48,975 bases of DNA, from the NCBI GenBank assembly GCA_017430945.1, contig JAFRMB010000156.1, forward strand, positions 1-48,975, in the 5' to 3' direction. The stretch's first letter is position 1, and each line of letters starts with the position of its first letter. The translations under genes were made by a program, and so were the position numbers. This document shows positions 38,358 to 47,140 of this stretch, in pieces. A model generated the notes under the pieces. That model was not told the origin of the DNA. It was given only the letters and a program-made list of their open reading frames with translations, and searched no databases. The stretch comes from Clostridia bacterium. Lineage in GTDB: Bacteria > Bacillota_A > Clostridia > Christensenellales > Aristaeellaceae.

Positions 38358-39308
38358 TCAGCGCCCCAGCATCGCCGCGCCGATGATGCCCGCGTCATTG
38401 GACAGACGCGCCAGCTCGACGCTGCCATAGGGCATGGTCCTGAAGAACACCCAGTTGGGCAGTTCCCTGCGCACGGCGTTCAGCAGGAAATCGCCGGCGT
38501 GGGATACGCCGCCGCCCAGCACGAACATCTCGGGGTCATAGGTGTTGATCAGGTTGCGGATACCGAGGCACAGATGGTGGACGTACCAGTTGAACAGCTC
38601 TGTGCAGCCGGGGTCGCCTTCCTTCGCCAGGTCGAAGATGTGCTTGGCGGTGATCGCGTCCAAAGCGCCGTCCACGGCGCGCATCAGCGCGCACTCCGGG
38701 TCGCGCTCGCACAGCCTGCGGCCTTCGCGGATGAGCGCGGTGGCGCTCGCATAGCGCTCCCAGCAGCCGCGCTTTCCGCAGTTGCAGGGTTCGCCGCCGT
38801 CCACCGTGATCGAGTGTCCGATCTCGGAGGCCACGCCGTGGCTGCCCGTGAACACCTTGCCGTCCAGTATGATGCCGCCTCCGATGCCGGTGCCCAGCGT
38901 GATGAACACGCTGTTCTTCACGCCTGCGGAGACGCCGGCCACGGATTCCGCGAGGCCTGCGACGGTGGCGTCATTGTCCACGTATACGGGCAGATCGGTG
39001 TACTTGCGCATCTCATCCATGATCGGCACATCGTTCCAAAGCAGGTTGGCGCAGCGCGGCACGCGGCCGGTCTGCTGGTCCATGATGCCCGGGATGCCGA
39101 TGCCGATGCTCTTCACGTCCGCCATGGTATGGCCGCTCATCTCAGTCACCCGGAAAGCCAGCTCGGCCATGTCGCGGATCATCGGGCCGTAGCCGCGATC
39201 CACGCCGCTGGGGCAGTCCGCCTTGCAGAGGATATTGCCGTTCTCGTCGACCGCGCCGGCCTTGAACGACAGGCCGCCTACGTCGATGCCGATATAGATC
39301 ATGTCCAT
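38358..39308 (-). CDS. glcK: ROK family glucokinase
   Basis: Sugar kinase, probably glucokinase, 316 residues. ATP loop IGIDVGGLSFKAGAVD at the N-terminus, the sugar-binding segment VDNDATVAGLAE with the catalytic Asp, TLGTGIGGGIILDG, EIGHSITVDGGEPCNCGKRGCWERYAS (the ROK zinc motif CNCGKRGCWE), and VLGGGVSHAG in the C-terminal lobe. It belongs to the same operon as hprK, which fits a role in glucose use under HPr-dependent control. Two nearby ATGs (39308 and 39302) are both compatible with AAAGGA; the first was kept. A 63-bp gap separates it from hprK. Confidence 0.92.
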   Translation of the reverse strand: MDMIYIGIDVGGLSFKAGAVDENGNILCKADCPSGVDRGYGPMIRDMAELAFRVTEMSGHTMADVKSIGIGIPGIMDQQTGRVPRCANLLWNDVPIMDEMRKYTDLPVYVDNDATVAGLAESVAGVSAGVKNSVFITLGTGIGGGIILDGKVFTGSHGVASEIGHSITVDGGEPCNCGKRGCWERYASATALIREGRRLCERDPECALMRAVDGALDAITAKHIFDLAKEGDPGCTELFNWYVHHLCLGIRNLINTYDPEMFVLGGGVSHAGDFLLNAVRRELPNWVFFRTMPYGSVELARLSNDAGIIGAAMLGR

Positions 39309-39371
39309 TCATTCCTTTCATATCGAACGATGCTGTGTGGGACTGCGGGGATCGTGCCGCTCCACGGACCG

Positions 39372-40298
39372 CTAGGTCTCCTCCGTTTCGCGCATCGCGC
39401 GCTCCATGTGGCGGCGGGTGAGCTCGTTGGCGGCGTTGTAGCCCATCTGCTTGAGCCGGTAGTTCCTGGCGGCGACCTCCAGCACCACGGCGAGGTTTCG
39501 GCCGGGGTGGATGGGCAACAGCAGGTAGGGCAGCTTCACGCCGAGGATGTCGATGTAATTGTCGGTCATGCCCAGGCGGTCATACTCCTTGCCGGCCTGC
39601 CACATCTCCAGGTGCACCACCATGTTGATGGTCTTGGACCGCATGATGGCACCCACGCCGTACATCGTGGACACGTCGATGATGCCCACGCCGCGGATCT
39701 CCATGAAGTGGCGCACGAGCTCCGGCGATTCGCCCACCAGGCGCCCCTCATCCACGCGGCGGATGTCCACCACGTCGTCCGCCACCAGCTGATGGCCGCG
39801 CTTGACGAGCTCCAGCGCCGCCTCGCTTTTGCCGACGCCGCTGTTCCCGGTGATCATGAGGCCGGTGCCGAACACGTTCACCAGTACGCCGTGGCGTGTC
39901 TCCCTGGGGGCCAGCGCGTTGCGGAGATAGCCGATCAGGTCCAGCTCGAACTGCGTGGTCTCCTTCTTGGAGGCGTAGATGGGGATGTGATGCGCGGCGG
40001 CCAAGACCAGCATATCGTCAAAGCAGGGATAATTGCGGCAGATGATGACGCAGGGCAGCGGGTAGCTGAAGTATTTCGCCAGCCGCTCGCGCCGCACATC
40101 CTCGTGCAGCGACGACAGATAGGTCATCTCCACCTTGCCCAGCAGCTGCGGACGTTCGTAGGCGAAGAAGTCCCAGTAACCCGCGAACTGTATGCCGGGG
40201 CGGGTGGTATTGCTGACCTCGATGGGCAGTGTCTTGCTGTCCGTGGGCAGCACGCGGATGAGCTCCAGGGATTTGACAAAATCGGCCTCATTGATCAT
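39372..40298 (-). CDS. hprK: HPr kinase/phosphorylase
   Basis: Bifunctional enzyme that phosphorylates HPr on Ser46 and reverses it, controlling carbon catabolite repression in Gram-positive bacteria. 308 residues. An N-terminal domain (about 1-130) is followed by the catalytic domain with HGVLVNVFGTG, the Walker A loop GNSGVGKSE, HQLVADDVVDI, EIRGVGIIDVSTMYG (the family signature) and HPGRNLAVVLEVAARNYRLK. It begins 4 bp after the HAD gene stop, with its ribosome binding site inside that gene, so the two are translationally coupled. Confidence 0.96.
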   Translation of the reverse strand: MINEADFVKSLELIRVLPTDSKTLPIEVSNTTRPGIQFAGYWDFFAYERPQLLGKVEMTYLSSLHEDVRRERLAKYFSYPLPCVIICRNYPCFDDMLVLAAAHHIPIYASKKETTQFELDLIGYLRNALAPRETRHGVLVNVFGTGLMITGNSGVGKSEAALELVKRGHQLVADDVVDIRRVDEGRLVGESPELVRHFMEIRGVGIIDVSTMYGVGAIMRSKTINMVVHLEMWQAGKEYDRLGMTDNYIDILGVKLPYLLLPIHPGRNLAVVLEVAARNYRLKQMGYNAANELTRRHMERAMRETEET

Positions 40299-40302
40299 GC
40301 GT

Positions 40303-41127
40303 TCACATCCTTCCTATCTTTCCCTCAGCGAGCCAGGCTTCGATGATCTGCGCCACGCCGTCCTCCAGATTCGACGGCGCCACGATGTCCGCGGCTTCGA
40401 GCGCGGCCGGGCATGCGTTGCTGACGGCGACGCCCGTCCCGGCGGCGGCGATCATCGGCACGTCGTTCTGGCCGTCGCCGAAGGCCATCACCTCGTCAGG
40501 CGCGATCCCCAGGTGGGCGGCCAGCCGCATGAGCGCCTGACCCTTGTCGACGCCGTCGGGCACGATCTCGATGAAATTCGCCCTGGACTTCAAAAAGGTC
40601 GCCTTGCCCGAAAAGGCCGACATGAGCGCCGCCTGCGCGCGGTCTGCGCCCTCGGGCGTGTCGATGATGAGCAGCTTTTGAAGGTCTCGGGGCTGCGCGC
40701 GCATCCAGGCCGAGACCGGCATGTGTATGGGGATGGCTTCGACCTGGACGCTTGCCGCGTATCGGCGCGTGTGATCGCAGACCTCGCGGCAGTAATAGCC
40801 CCGGCCGGGGTAGGCCTGTATGTAGAGTCCCATGGCTTCGGCCATCTCCACGATGCCCAGTGCGGTCTCGTAGGGGAGCCGGTCGGCAAAGATCGTCTCG
40901 CCGGTGCGGTGGTCATAGGCCGCCGCGCCGTTGTACAGCAGCATGGGGGCATTGACGCCGATGCGCTCGGCCAGGGGCACCATGGCCTCCAGCATGCGCC
41001 CGCTCGAGAGCGTGATGCCGCAGCCCGCGGCCATCGCGGCGTGCAGGGCGTCGAGTACGCGCGGGTTCAGATCGCTCTGCGCGTTGAGCAGCGTGTCGTC
41101 CAGGTCCGTCGCGATCAGGCGAATCAT
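40303..41127 (-). CDS. Cof-type HAD-IIB family phosphatase
   Basis: Haloacid-dehalogenase superfamily sugar-phosphate phosphatase type, 274 residues. Motif I ATDLDDTLL (nucleophile Asp), motif II SSGR, a C2-type cap in the middle, motif III Lys in VDKGQALMRL, and motif IV AFGDGQNDVPMI. The start is the ATG at 41127; a TTG one codon upstream is also in frame. It leads the operon with hprK, a ROK kinase and pepT. A role in dephosphorylating a sugar phosphate or cofactor is family-level knowledge; the substrate is not predictable. Confidence 0.9.
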   Translation of the reverse strand: MIRLIATDLDDTLLNAQSDLNPRVLDALHAAMAAGCGITLSSGRMLEAMVPLAERIGVNAPMLLYNGAAAYDHRTGETIFADRLPYETALGIVEMAEAMGLYIQAYPGRGYYCREVCDHTRRYAASVQVEAIPIHMPVSAWMRAQPRDLQKLLIIDTPEGADRAQAALMSAFSGKATFLKSRANFIEIVPDGVDKGQALMRLAAHLGIAPDEVMAFGDGQNDVPMIAAAGTGVAVSNACPAALEAADIVAPSNLEDGVAQIIEAWLAEGKIGRM

Positions 41128-41216
41128 CAAAAACCATCCCTTTGCGTCGGGCCCGGTCCGATCGACGCGCCATGACGCGCCGTCGAAGCCGACCTGACAT
41201 ACAGACTCATGCTATC

Positions 41217-41245
41217 ATTTTAAACCATTTCGGCTGTGGATGCAA
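41217..41245 (-). promoter_or_regulatory. Promoter of the HAD-hprK-ROK-pepT operon
   Basis: On the - strand TTGCAT (41240-41245), 17-bp spacer, TAAAAT (41217-41222), 90 bp before the start codon. No cre-like element was recognised around it. Confidence 0.45.
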
Positions 41246-41316
41246 CCGGCTGGCGCAGCCTGCGCAAAAAAAAGCGCAGCCAACGCGCGAGGCATGCCAT
41301 GGTTTTTACATTTCCG

Positions 41317-41325
41317 TGGCATAAT
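41317..41325 (+). promoter_or_regulatory. Possible extended -10 promoter for the MFS transporter
   Basis: TGGCATAAT, with CATAAT at 41320-41325, 25 bp before the likely start. No -35 match at standard spacing. Confidence 0.4.
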
Positions 41326-41349
41326 AGCTGTCGATTGGGGGGGATGGAT

Positions 41350-42519
41350 ATGTCCCGGGCGTGCGATCCGCGACGCCTTGCCGCGTTCATGATCGCCTAC
41401 TACGCGACCAACTGCATGTACCAGAGCTTCCTGAGCCTGTACTACACGGCCGTTGCGTTCTCGTCAGCGCAGATCGGGATCATCAACGCGTGCGTGGCGC
41501 TGGTGAGCATCGCGGCACAGCCGGTCTGGGGCATCGCGGCCGATCGTGCGCGCGACCGCGCCGGCCTGGTGGCACTGCTTGCGGTGCTCGCTGCGGCTTC
41601 GATGTTTGCGTTTCGCTGGTCTGCGCGCTTTGTGCCGCTCATGCTGCTCGCGTGTGTGTTTGCAGGCTTCTATACGTCGATCCAACCGATGGGCGACGCC
41701 ATCATCCTGAAGGCGCTGAACGACGCCGGCAAGCCCTTCGGCCCCATCCGCATGGCGGGCGGGCTGTCCTTTGCCGTCTGCGGGGTGCTGTTCGGCATGC
41801 TGCTGAACGCGCCGGGACGCGACAGACAGATCCCGCTTTACATCGCGGGGCTTTGCCTGATCGTGGCGGCGTCGACGACGGCGCTGCCCAGGACTTCCGG
41901 CGGGCAGTCGGGCGGCGGCCGATCCATGCGGTTCAGCGCGCTGCTTGAGCAGCGGGAGCTCGTGCGGCTTCTGTGCTTCATGGCGCCCGTCCAGCTCACC
42001 ATGGGCTACTTTTACACCTTCTTCTCCCCGCATTTCATGACGCTGTCCGGCGCGAACAGCGCGCTGCTGGGCGTCGGCTACTTCATCGCCGCCGTCAGCG
42101 AGGTGCCATTCCTATTGAACGCAGACAGATGGTTCGACCGCTTCGGAGCGGGTACGCTGCTCTGCGCATCCGCCGCGTCGCTCGCCCTGCGCTGGGTGCT
42201 GGTGGGGCTGGCGGGAAACGTCTGGTGCGCGCTGGCCACACAGATGCTGCACGGCGGAGGCTTCATCGTGATGACGGTATGCATGGCGAAGTATATCAGC
42301 CGAACGGTCCCGGAGGAGCTGCAGGCCTCCGGGCAGATGCTGCTGTCCATCGTCACCTTCGGCATCGCGCGCGTCGCAGGGAACCTGGGCGGCGGGCTGC
42401 TGGCGGGATGGCTGGGGCGCGGCCGCGTGTTTTTCATCTGCTCTGCCATCTGCCTGCTGACGCTTCTCGTCGGCGGCCGCAGCGTCTCGCGCCTGGGGCG
42501 CGGCGATCGAATGGGGTAG
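41350..42519 (+). CDS. MFS transporter
   Basis: Major facilitator superfamily permease, 389 residues with about twelve hydrophobic segments. After TM2 it has the loop WGIAADRARDRAG, a form of the G.x.DR.GRR motif A. The arrangement (short N-terminus, YYATNCMYQSFLSLYY in TM1, YTSIQPMGDA in TM4-5) resembles the LacY/nucleoside-symporter-like branch. Substrate unknown. Several in-frame starts exist; ATG 41350 is preferred, 6 bp after a run of G residues, with ATG 41344 as the alternative. Divergent from the hprK operon, followed by a bidirectional terminator. Confidence 0.85.
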   Translation: MSRACDPRRLAAFMIAYYATNCMYQSFLSLYYTAVAFSSAQIGIINACVALVSIAAQPVWGIAADRARDRAGLVALLAVLAAASMFAFRWSARFVPLMLLACVFAGFYTSIQPMGDAIILKALNDAGKPFGPIRMAGGLSFAVCGVLFGMLLNAPGRDRQIPLYIAGLCLIVAASTTALPRTSGGQSGGGRSMRFSALLEQRELVRLLCFMAPVQLTMGYFYTFFSPHFMTLSGANSALLGVGYFIAAVSEVPFLLNADRWFDRFGAGTLLCASAASLALRWVLVGLAGNVWCALATQMLHGGGFIVMTVCMAKYISRTVPEELQASGQMLLSIVTFGIARVAGNLGGGLLAGWLGRGRVFFICSAICLLTLLVGGRSVSRLGRGDRMG

Positions 42520-42537
42520 GATGACGGGCGCAAAGAG

Positions 42538-42574
42538 GCCCGCTGAACGGCATCGGCTGTTCGGCGGGCTTTTT
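42538..42574. terminator. Bidirectional terminator between the MFS gene and pyrI
   Basis: GCCCGCTGAAC (42538-42548) pairs with GTTCGGCGGGC (42559-42569), with one G-U pair, followed by five T on the + strand. The - strand side reads TCTTTG and may end the pyr operon about 100 bp after pyrI. Confidence 0.88.
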
Positions 42575-42678
42575 GATGTCTTTGAGCGTCCCGGCGAAGA
42601 CGTCGGATATGCTGACGCTCATGCGGCGAAGCGCGCCCCGGATCCTCAGGCGGCGTTCCCACACCTGGACTGCGGGCG

Positions 42679-43098
42679 CTACTGTGCACGGGTCTCGCAA
42701 TAGACGCACCGGTAGACCTTGTTCTTCCGGTCCGACAGGCGGAAGATGTGGTCGATCGACCGCTCGACCGAGGTGATGCAGCGCGGGTTCTTGCAGCGGA
42801 TGACGTTCTTCAGTGTCTCGGGCATGTCGATGCGCCGCTTTTCCACCAGCTCACCGCCGCGGATGATGTTCACGGTGACGCCGGGGTCCACGAAGCCCAG
42901 CACGTCAAAATCGATGGCGATGTCGGAATCGACCTTGATGATATCCTTCTTGCCGCTGGCGTGATGGCTCACGGCATTCTTGATGATGGCCACGGAGGCG
43001 TCCAGCTCGCCCAGGTTCAAAAGCTCGTAGATGCGCATGCCCCGGCCCGCGGTGATGTGGTCGATGACGATGCCGTTCTGGATCGCATCAATATTCAT
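42679..43098 (-). CDS. pyrI: Aspartate carbamoyltransferase regulatory subunit
   Basis: Regulatory chain that binds nucleotides and associates with PyrB through a zinc domain, 139 residues. The N-terminal allosteric domain begins [24 protein letters not shown] follows. The C-terminal zinc domain has RCKNPRC (Cys-x4-Cys) and YRCVYCE (Cys-x2-Cys). The frame is open far upstream, but that is pyrB read in another frame. The ATG at 43098 overlaps the pyrB stop by 4 bp (ATGA), so the two subunits are coupled. Presence of pyrI implies allosteric, feedback-regulated ATCase. Last gene of the operon. Confidence 0.95.
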   Translation of the reverse strand: MNIDAIQNGIVIDHITAGRGMRIYELLNLGELDASVAIIKNAVSHHASGKKDIIKVDSDIAIDFDVLGFVDPGVTVNIIRGGELVEKRRIDMPETLKNVIRCKNPRCITSVERSIDHIFRLSDRKNKVYRCVYCETRAQ

Positions 43099-44027
43099 GC
43101 TCTCTCCTCCATTTCGATGCCCAGCAGCTTGAGGATCAGCGCCATGCGCATGTATTTGCCGTTCAACACCTGCTTGAAGTAGCAGGCGCGGGGATCGGCG
43201 TCCACCTCCACGGCGATCTCGTTCACGCGGGGCAGCGGGTGCATGACGCACAGATCGGCCCTGGCGGAACGGAGCTTTGCCATATCCAGGATGTAGCTGT
43301 CCTTCAGGCGGAGGTAGTCCTCTTCGTTGAAGAAGCGCTCGCGCTGCACGCGGGTCATGTACAGCACGTCCAGACCGGGTATGGCGTCCTCCAGCGAGGT
43401 GGTCTGCTCGTAGGGAATGCCCTTTTCCCGCAGCACGTCCTTCTTGACGTAGCTGGGGAGCTTCAGCTCCTCCGGAGAGATCAGCACGAACCGGTTGTCC
43501 GGGTAGCGGGACATGGCGTTGATGAGGCTGTGAACGGTGCGCCCGAATTTCAAGTCGCCGCACAGGCCGATGGTCAGGCCGCTGAAAGCCCCCTTTTCCC
43601 GGCGGATGGTCAGAAGGTCCGCCATGGTCTGTGTGGGGTGGCAGTGGCCGCCGTCGCCGGCGTTGATGACCGGGATCGAAGCGTTGTGCGCCGCCACGAG
43701 CGCTGCGCCTTCCTTGGGATGGCGCATGGCGATGATGTCCGCGTAACAGCTGACGGTCTTGGCCGTGTCGGCCACGCTCTCGCCCTTGGCAGCGGAGGAC
43801 GACGCGGCGTCGGTCACGCTCAGGACGTTGCCACCGAGCTCGTACATGGCCGCCTCGAAGCTCAGCCGCGTGCGGGTGGAGGGCTCGAAGAACAGCGTGG
43901 CCAGCTTTTTGCCGGCGCAGGCGTGGGCGTACTTCGCGGGATGACCGATGATGTCCTGTGCCGTGGCGATCAGGCCTTCGACCTCATCGACGGTCAGGTC
44001 AAGGATGTCGATGATGCTGCGCGCCAT
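43095..44027 (-). CDS. pyrB: Aspartate carbamoyltransferase catalytic subunit
   Basis: Condenses carbamoyl phosphate with aspartate, the committed step of pyrimidine synthesis. 310 residues. Carbamoyl-phosphate loop [12 protein letters not shown], the 80s-loop [35 protein letters not shown] (aspartate domain), MTRVQRERF and HPLPRVNEI are all present. Start ATG at 44027 shares one base with the pyrE stop (TGATG). A GGAGG lies within the end of pyrE. Confidence 0.97.
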   Translation of the reverse strand: MARSIIDILDLTVDEVEGLIATAQDIIGHPAKYAHACAGKKLATLFFEPSTRTRLSFEAAMYELGGNVLSVTDAASSSAAKGESVADTAKTVSCYADIIAMRHPKEGAALVAAHNASIPVINAGDGGHCHPTQTMADLLTIRREKGAFSGLTIGLCGDLKFGRTVHSLINAMSRYPDNRFVLISPEELKLPSYVKKDVLREKGIPYEQTTSLEDAIPGLDVLYMTRVQRERFFNEEDYLRLKDSYILDMAKLRSARADLCVMHPLPRVNEIAVEVDADPRACYFKQVLNGKYMRMALILKLLGIEMEERA

Positions 44028-44665
44028 CAGCGATCGCCTCCGATCCAGCTCTCGTCGGAGGGATCGTCCCGGAAGGCCATCAGCCTGGCCACGTCACCGG
44101 GCGCGATGTAGCCTTCCTCTGCGGCGGCGCGCACCACGGTGTCGAAGTCGGTGAGGGACGTGTTCTCGATGTTCGCCGCGGCGAGCCGATCCAGCCCCTT
44201 TTTCATGCCGTAGGTGAAGATGGACACGATGCCCAGCACGCAGGCGCCCGCTCCGCGCAGCACTTCGACCACCTCTAGCACGCTGCCGGCGGTGGAGATC
44301 AGGTCCTCCACCACGACGACCTTCTGTCCGGGCTCGAGCCGCCCCTCGATCTGGTTCTGGCGGCCGTGGTCCTTCGCTCCGGAGCGGACGTAGCCCATGG
44401 GCAGGTTCAGCAGGTGGGCGACGATGGCGGCGTGCGCGATGCCCGCCGTGGCGGTCCCCATGAGCACCTGGGCGTCCGGGTATTTCTCCTGGATCAGCCG
44501 GGCCAGGCCGTTTTCGATGTCGCGCCGCACCATGGGAGAGGTGAGCGTCAGGCGATTGTCGCAGTAGATGGGGGACTTGATGCCGCTGGCCCAGGTGAAG
44601 GGTTCTTCCGGGCGCAGGAATACGGCGCGGATGGAGAGAAGATCTTTGGCGATGATGGTCTGCAT
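44027..44665 (-). CDS. pyrE: Orotate phosphoribosyltransferase
   Basis: Transfers orotate onto PRPP to give OMP, 212 residues. Motifs: [14 protein letters not shown] in the N-terminal region, [11 protein letters not shown], the lysine-containing [16 protein letters not shown] flexible loop, and the PRPP-binding [16 protein letters not shown] at 44665 follows AAGGAG; the open frame runs on upstream without initiation signals. 47 bp separate it from pyrF. Confidence 0.96.
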   Translation of the reverse strand: MQTIIAKDLLSIRAVFLRPEEPFTWASGIKSPIYCDNRLTLTSPMVRRDIENGLARLIQEKYPDAQVLMGTATAGIAHAAIVAHLLNLPMGYVRSGAKDHGRQNQIEGRLEPGQKVVVVEDLISTAGSVLEVVEVLRGAGACVLGIVSIFTYGMKKGLDRLAAANIENTSLTDFDTVVRAAAEEGYIAPGDVARLMAFRDDPSDESWIGGDR

Positions 44666-44712
44666 GGCAAAGCTCCTTTTGAAGTCGTTGTGGATCCGGT
44701 GGGACGGCAGGC

Positions 44713-45411
44713 TTATCCTATGAAATCGTCGACGCACCGCTGATAGGCGGCCACGGGGTCGTCGCTCGCGGTGATGGGCCTGCCCACGACGATGTAATCC
44801 GAGCCGACGGCTTTCGCCTGAACGGGGGTCATCACGCGCTTCTGGTCGCCGGCATCGCCGTCCGCGAAGCGCACGCCCGGCGTGACCGTGACAAAAGACG
44901 CGCCGCAGGCTGCGTGCACCTTGCCGGCCTCCAGCGGCGAGCACACCACGCCGTCGAGCCCCGCGGCCTTCGCGGTCGACGCGTAGTGCATGACCACCTG
45001 GTCGATGGGCCGGTCGATCAGCAGGTCGCGCTCCAGGGCGGCCTGGTCGGTGCTGGTGAGCTGCGTGACGGCGATCAGCAGCGGCCGCGTGCCGTCCGGA
45101 CGGGTCAGGCCCTCCAGCGCCGCCTGCATCATGGCGGTGGTGCCCGCAGCGTGCAGGTTCGTGATGTCCACGTCGAGGCGCGACAGCACGGCCATGGCCT
45201 TTTTCACGGTGTTGGGGATGTCATGGAGCTTGAGATCAAGGAAGATCCGGTGCCCGCGGGCCTTGATCTGTCTGACGATCTCCGGCCCCTCGGCGTAGTA
45301 CAGCTCCATGCCGATCTTCACGAAGGGCTTGCGGCCCGTGAATCGATCCAGGAATCGCAGGGTCTGTTCAGCTGACGGGAAGTCACAGGCCACGATGACG
45401 TCTTTGCCCAT
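44713..45411 (-). CDS. pyrF: Orotidine 5'-phosphate decarboxylase
   Basis: Converts OMP to UMP, the last pathway step, 232 residues. TIM-barrel with VACDFPSAEQTL, FVKIGMELYYAEGP, the catalytic IFLDLKLHDIPNTV (Lys and Asp array), TVTPGVRF and DYIVVGRPIT. The ATG overlaps the pyrD stop (TAATG). Confidence 0.97.
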   Translation of the reverse strand: MGKDVIVACDFPSAEQTLRFLDRFTGRKPFVKIGMELYYAEGPEIVRQIKARGHRIFLDLKLHDIPNTVKKAMAVLSRLDVDITNLHAAGTTAMMQAALEGLTRPDGTRPLLIAVTQLTSTDQAALERDLLIDRPIDQVVMHYASTAKAAGLDGVVCSPLEAGKVHAACGASFVTVTPGVRFADGDAGDQKRVMTPVQAKAVGSDYIVVGRPITASDDPVAAYQRCVDDFIG

Positions 45412-46322
45412 TACAATGCACCTCCGATGATATCTGTCAGTTTTGCGATGCCGTACCGGTCCATGACGGACGGCAGATCTTCGATGATCCGTTTGCAGGC
45501 GAAGGGATCGATGAGGTTCGCCGCGCCGACCTCCACCGCCGTGGCACCGGCCAGCATCATTTCGATCACATCCTCCGCGGACGATACGCCGCCCATGCCG
45601 ATGACGGGGATCCGCACGGCCTTTGCCGCCTGGTACACCATGCGCACGGCGACGGGGAACACCGCAGAGCCGGACAGGCCGCCGGTGACGTTGGCGATCA
45701 CGGGACGGCGGGCCTTTAAGTCGATGCGCATGCCCAGCAGCGTGTTGATGAGGCTCACGCCATCCGCGCCGGCGTCCTCGCAGGCCCTCGCGATGGCCGC
45801 GATGTCCGTCACGTTGGGCGACAGCTTCATGATCACGGGTTTTGCGGTCACGGCCTTCACCGCCCGGGTGACCTCGGCGGCCATGACCGGGTCGGTGCCG
45901 AAGCTCATACCGCCGCCGTGCACGTTGGGGCAGGAGATGTTGACCTCGAGCCAGCCCACCTGTCCGCAGCCGTCCAGCCGCCGGCAGGTCTCCACATACT
46001 CGTCGATGGAGAAGCCGGATACGTTGGCCATCACCGGCTTGTGAAAGATCGTCGCGAGGTTCGGAAGCTCCTCAGAGATCACCCTGTCCACGCCGGGATT
46101 CTGAAGACCCACCGCGTTCAGCATGCCCGAGGGGGCCTCCGCGATGCGCGGCAGCGGATTGCCGAGGCGCGGGTGAAGCGTCGTGCCCTTGAAGGAAAAG
46201 GTGCCCAGGCAATCGATGTCGTAGAGCTCGGCGAACTCGCGGCCGTAGCCGAACGTGCCCGAGGCCGGGATCACCGGGTTGTCGAGCGCGATGCCCAGGA
46301 GGTCTACCCTTGTGCGTTCCAC
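45411..46322 (-). CDS. pyrD: Dihydroorotate dehydrogenase B, catalytic subunit
   Basis: Class 1B enzyme that oxidises dihydroorotate, with electrons passed to NAD through PyrK. 303 residues. FMN-barrel motifs: NPVIPASGTFGYG, TLHPRLGNPLPRIAE, MLNAVGLQNPG, the catalytic-Cys segment LEVNISCPN, and GGLSGSAVFPVA. The start is GTG at 46322, 7 bp after AGGAGG; longer frames run out of frame through pyrK. It overlaps the end of pyrK by 19 bp, indicating coupling of the two subunits. Confidence 0.95.
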   Translation of the reverse strand: MERTRVDLLGIALDNPVIPASGTFGYGREFAELYDIDCLGTFSFKGTTLHPRLGNPLPRIAEAPSGMLNAVGLQNPGVDRVISEELPNLATIFHKPVMANVSGFSIDEYVETCRRLDGCGQVGWLEVNISCPNVHGGGMSFGTDPVMAAEVTRAVKAVTAKPVIMKLSPNVTDIAAIARACEDAGADGVSLINTLLGMRIDLKARRPVIANVTGGLSGSAVFPVAVRMVYQAAKAVRIPVIGMGGVSSAEDVIEMMLAGATAVEVGAANLIDPFACKRIIEDLPSVMDRYGIAKLTDIIGGAL

Positions 46323-47044
46323 AGCAGTTCCTCCTTTCGCATGACAGGTCCGTCCTTGCAGATGCGCTTGTAGCCGGTCAGCGTCTCGCAGGTGCAGCCC
46401 ATGCAGGCCCCGAAGCCGCAGCCCATGCGCGCCTCGAAGCTCAGCTGCCCCGGGCAGGGGACCGCCGTGAACACGGCCTTCAGCATCGGCTCCGGCCCGC
46501 AGGCAAAATAGTGGGTGGGGCGCTCCGGCAGGATGTCGGTGACGAAGCCCTTCGCACCGAGGCTCCCATCGGCGGTGGACACCCGGACGTCGCAGCCCAG
46601 CGCGCGGAACGCGTCGATGTAAAACGCGTCTTCCGCCGTGTTGAAGCCCAGGCATACGGTGACAGTCCTGCCCGCCGGGATCAGCCGCCTGGCCAGCAGG
46701 TACAGGGGTGGCACGCCCACGCCGCCGCCGATCAGCAGCGGCCGGTCCCCGGCGCAGGAGAGATCGTAGCCGTTGCCCAGACCGGACAGCGCGTCGAGCG
46801 CTTCGCCCGGGGCCATGCGGGAGAGCTGCGCCGTGCCCTTTCCGACCACCTTGTAAACGATCGTCAGGCGGTCGCCGTCCACGTCGCACACCGAGATCGG
46901 GCGCCGCAGGAAAAGACCGTCCAGCCTGAGATCGATGAACTGTCCCGGTGCGGTGATGGGGGAGGTGTCGCCGAGTAGCACCATGCGGTGGATGCCGGCA
47001 GCCAGCTTCTCATTCGAAGCGATCGTGTAATTGACAGGCTTCAT
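46304..47044 (-). CDS. pyrK: Dihydroorotate dehydrogenase B, electron-transfer subunit
   Basis: FAD and [2Fe-2S] subunit that hands electrons from PyrD to NAD. 246 residues. The FAD segment is RRPISVCD, the NAD-binding loop GGGVGVPPLYLLAR, then YFACGPEPMLKAV, and a C-terminal cluster site CGFGACMGCTC with a fourth Cys in RICKDGPV. The start ATG at 47044 follows GAGAGGAG. A GC-rich hairpin (47061-47080) lies just before the ribosome binding site. Confidence 0.95.
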   Translation of the reverse strand: MKPVNYTIASNEKLAAGIHRMVLLGDTSPITAPGQFIDLRLDGLFLRRPISVCDVDGDRLTIVYKVVGKGTAQLSRMAPGEALDALSGLGNGYDLSCAGDRPLLIGGGVGVPPLYLLARRLIPAGRTVTVCLGFNTAEDAFYIDAFRALGCDVRVSTADGSLGAKGFVTDILPERPTHYFACGPEPMLKAVFTAVPCPGQLSFEARMGCGFGACMGCTCETLTGYKRICKDGPVMRKEELLWNAQG

Positions 47045-47060
47045 CGCGTCTCCTCTCTGC

Positions 47061-47080
47061 GCCGCGCGCAGACGCGCGGC
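47061..47080 (-). other. Hairpin immediately upstream of the pyrK ribosome binding site
   Basis: GCCGCGCG/CGCGCGGC, an 8-bp all-GC stem with a CAGA-type 4-nt loop, without a T-run. It could modulate translation of pyrK or mark the end of the preceding gene; this is inference from position only. Confidence 0.45.
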
Positions 47081-47140
47081 GGGGAACGTCGTTTATCCGG
47101 ACAGACGCGGCGGTGCGCCGTTCGTGTGTCCGTCCGTGTT

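Noticed and set aside
37851..40346. 831-codon + strand open frame spanning pepT, glcK and hprK
   Set aside because: It runs antisense across three recognisable genes and their intergenic gaps, is rich in His/Arg/Ala/Val as expected of a shadow frame, and has no known motif.
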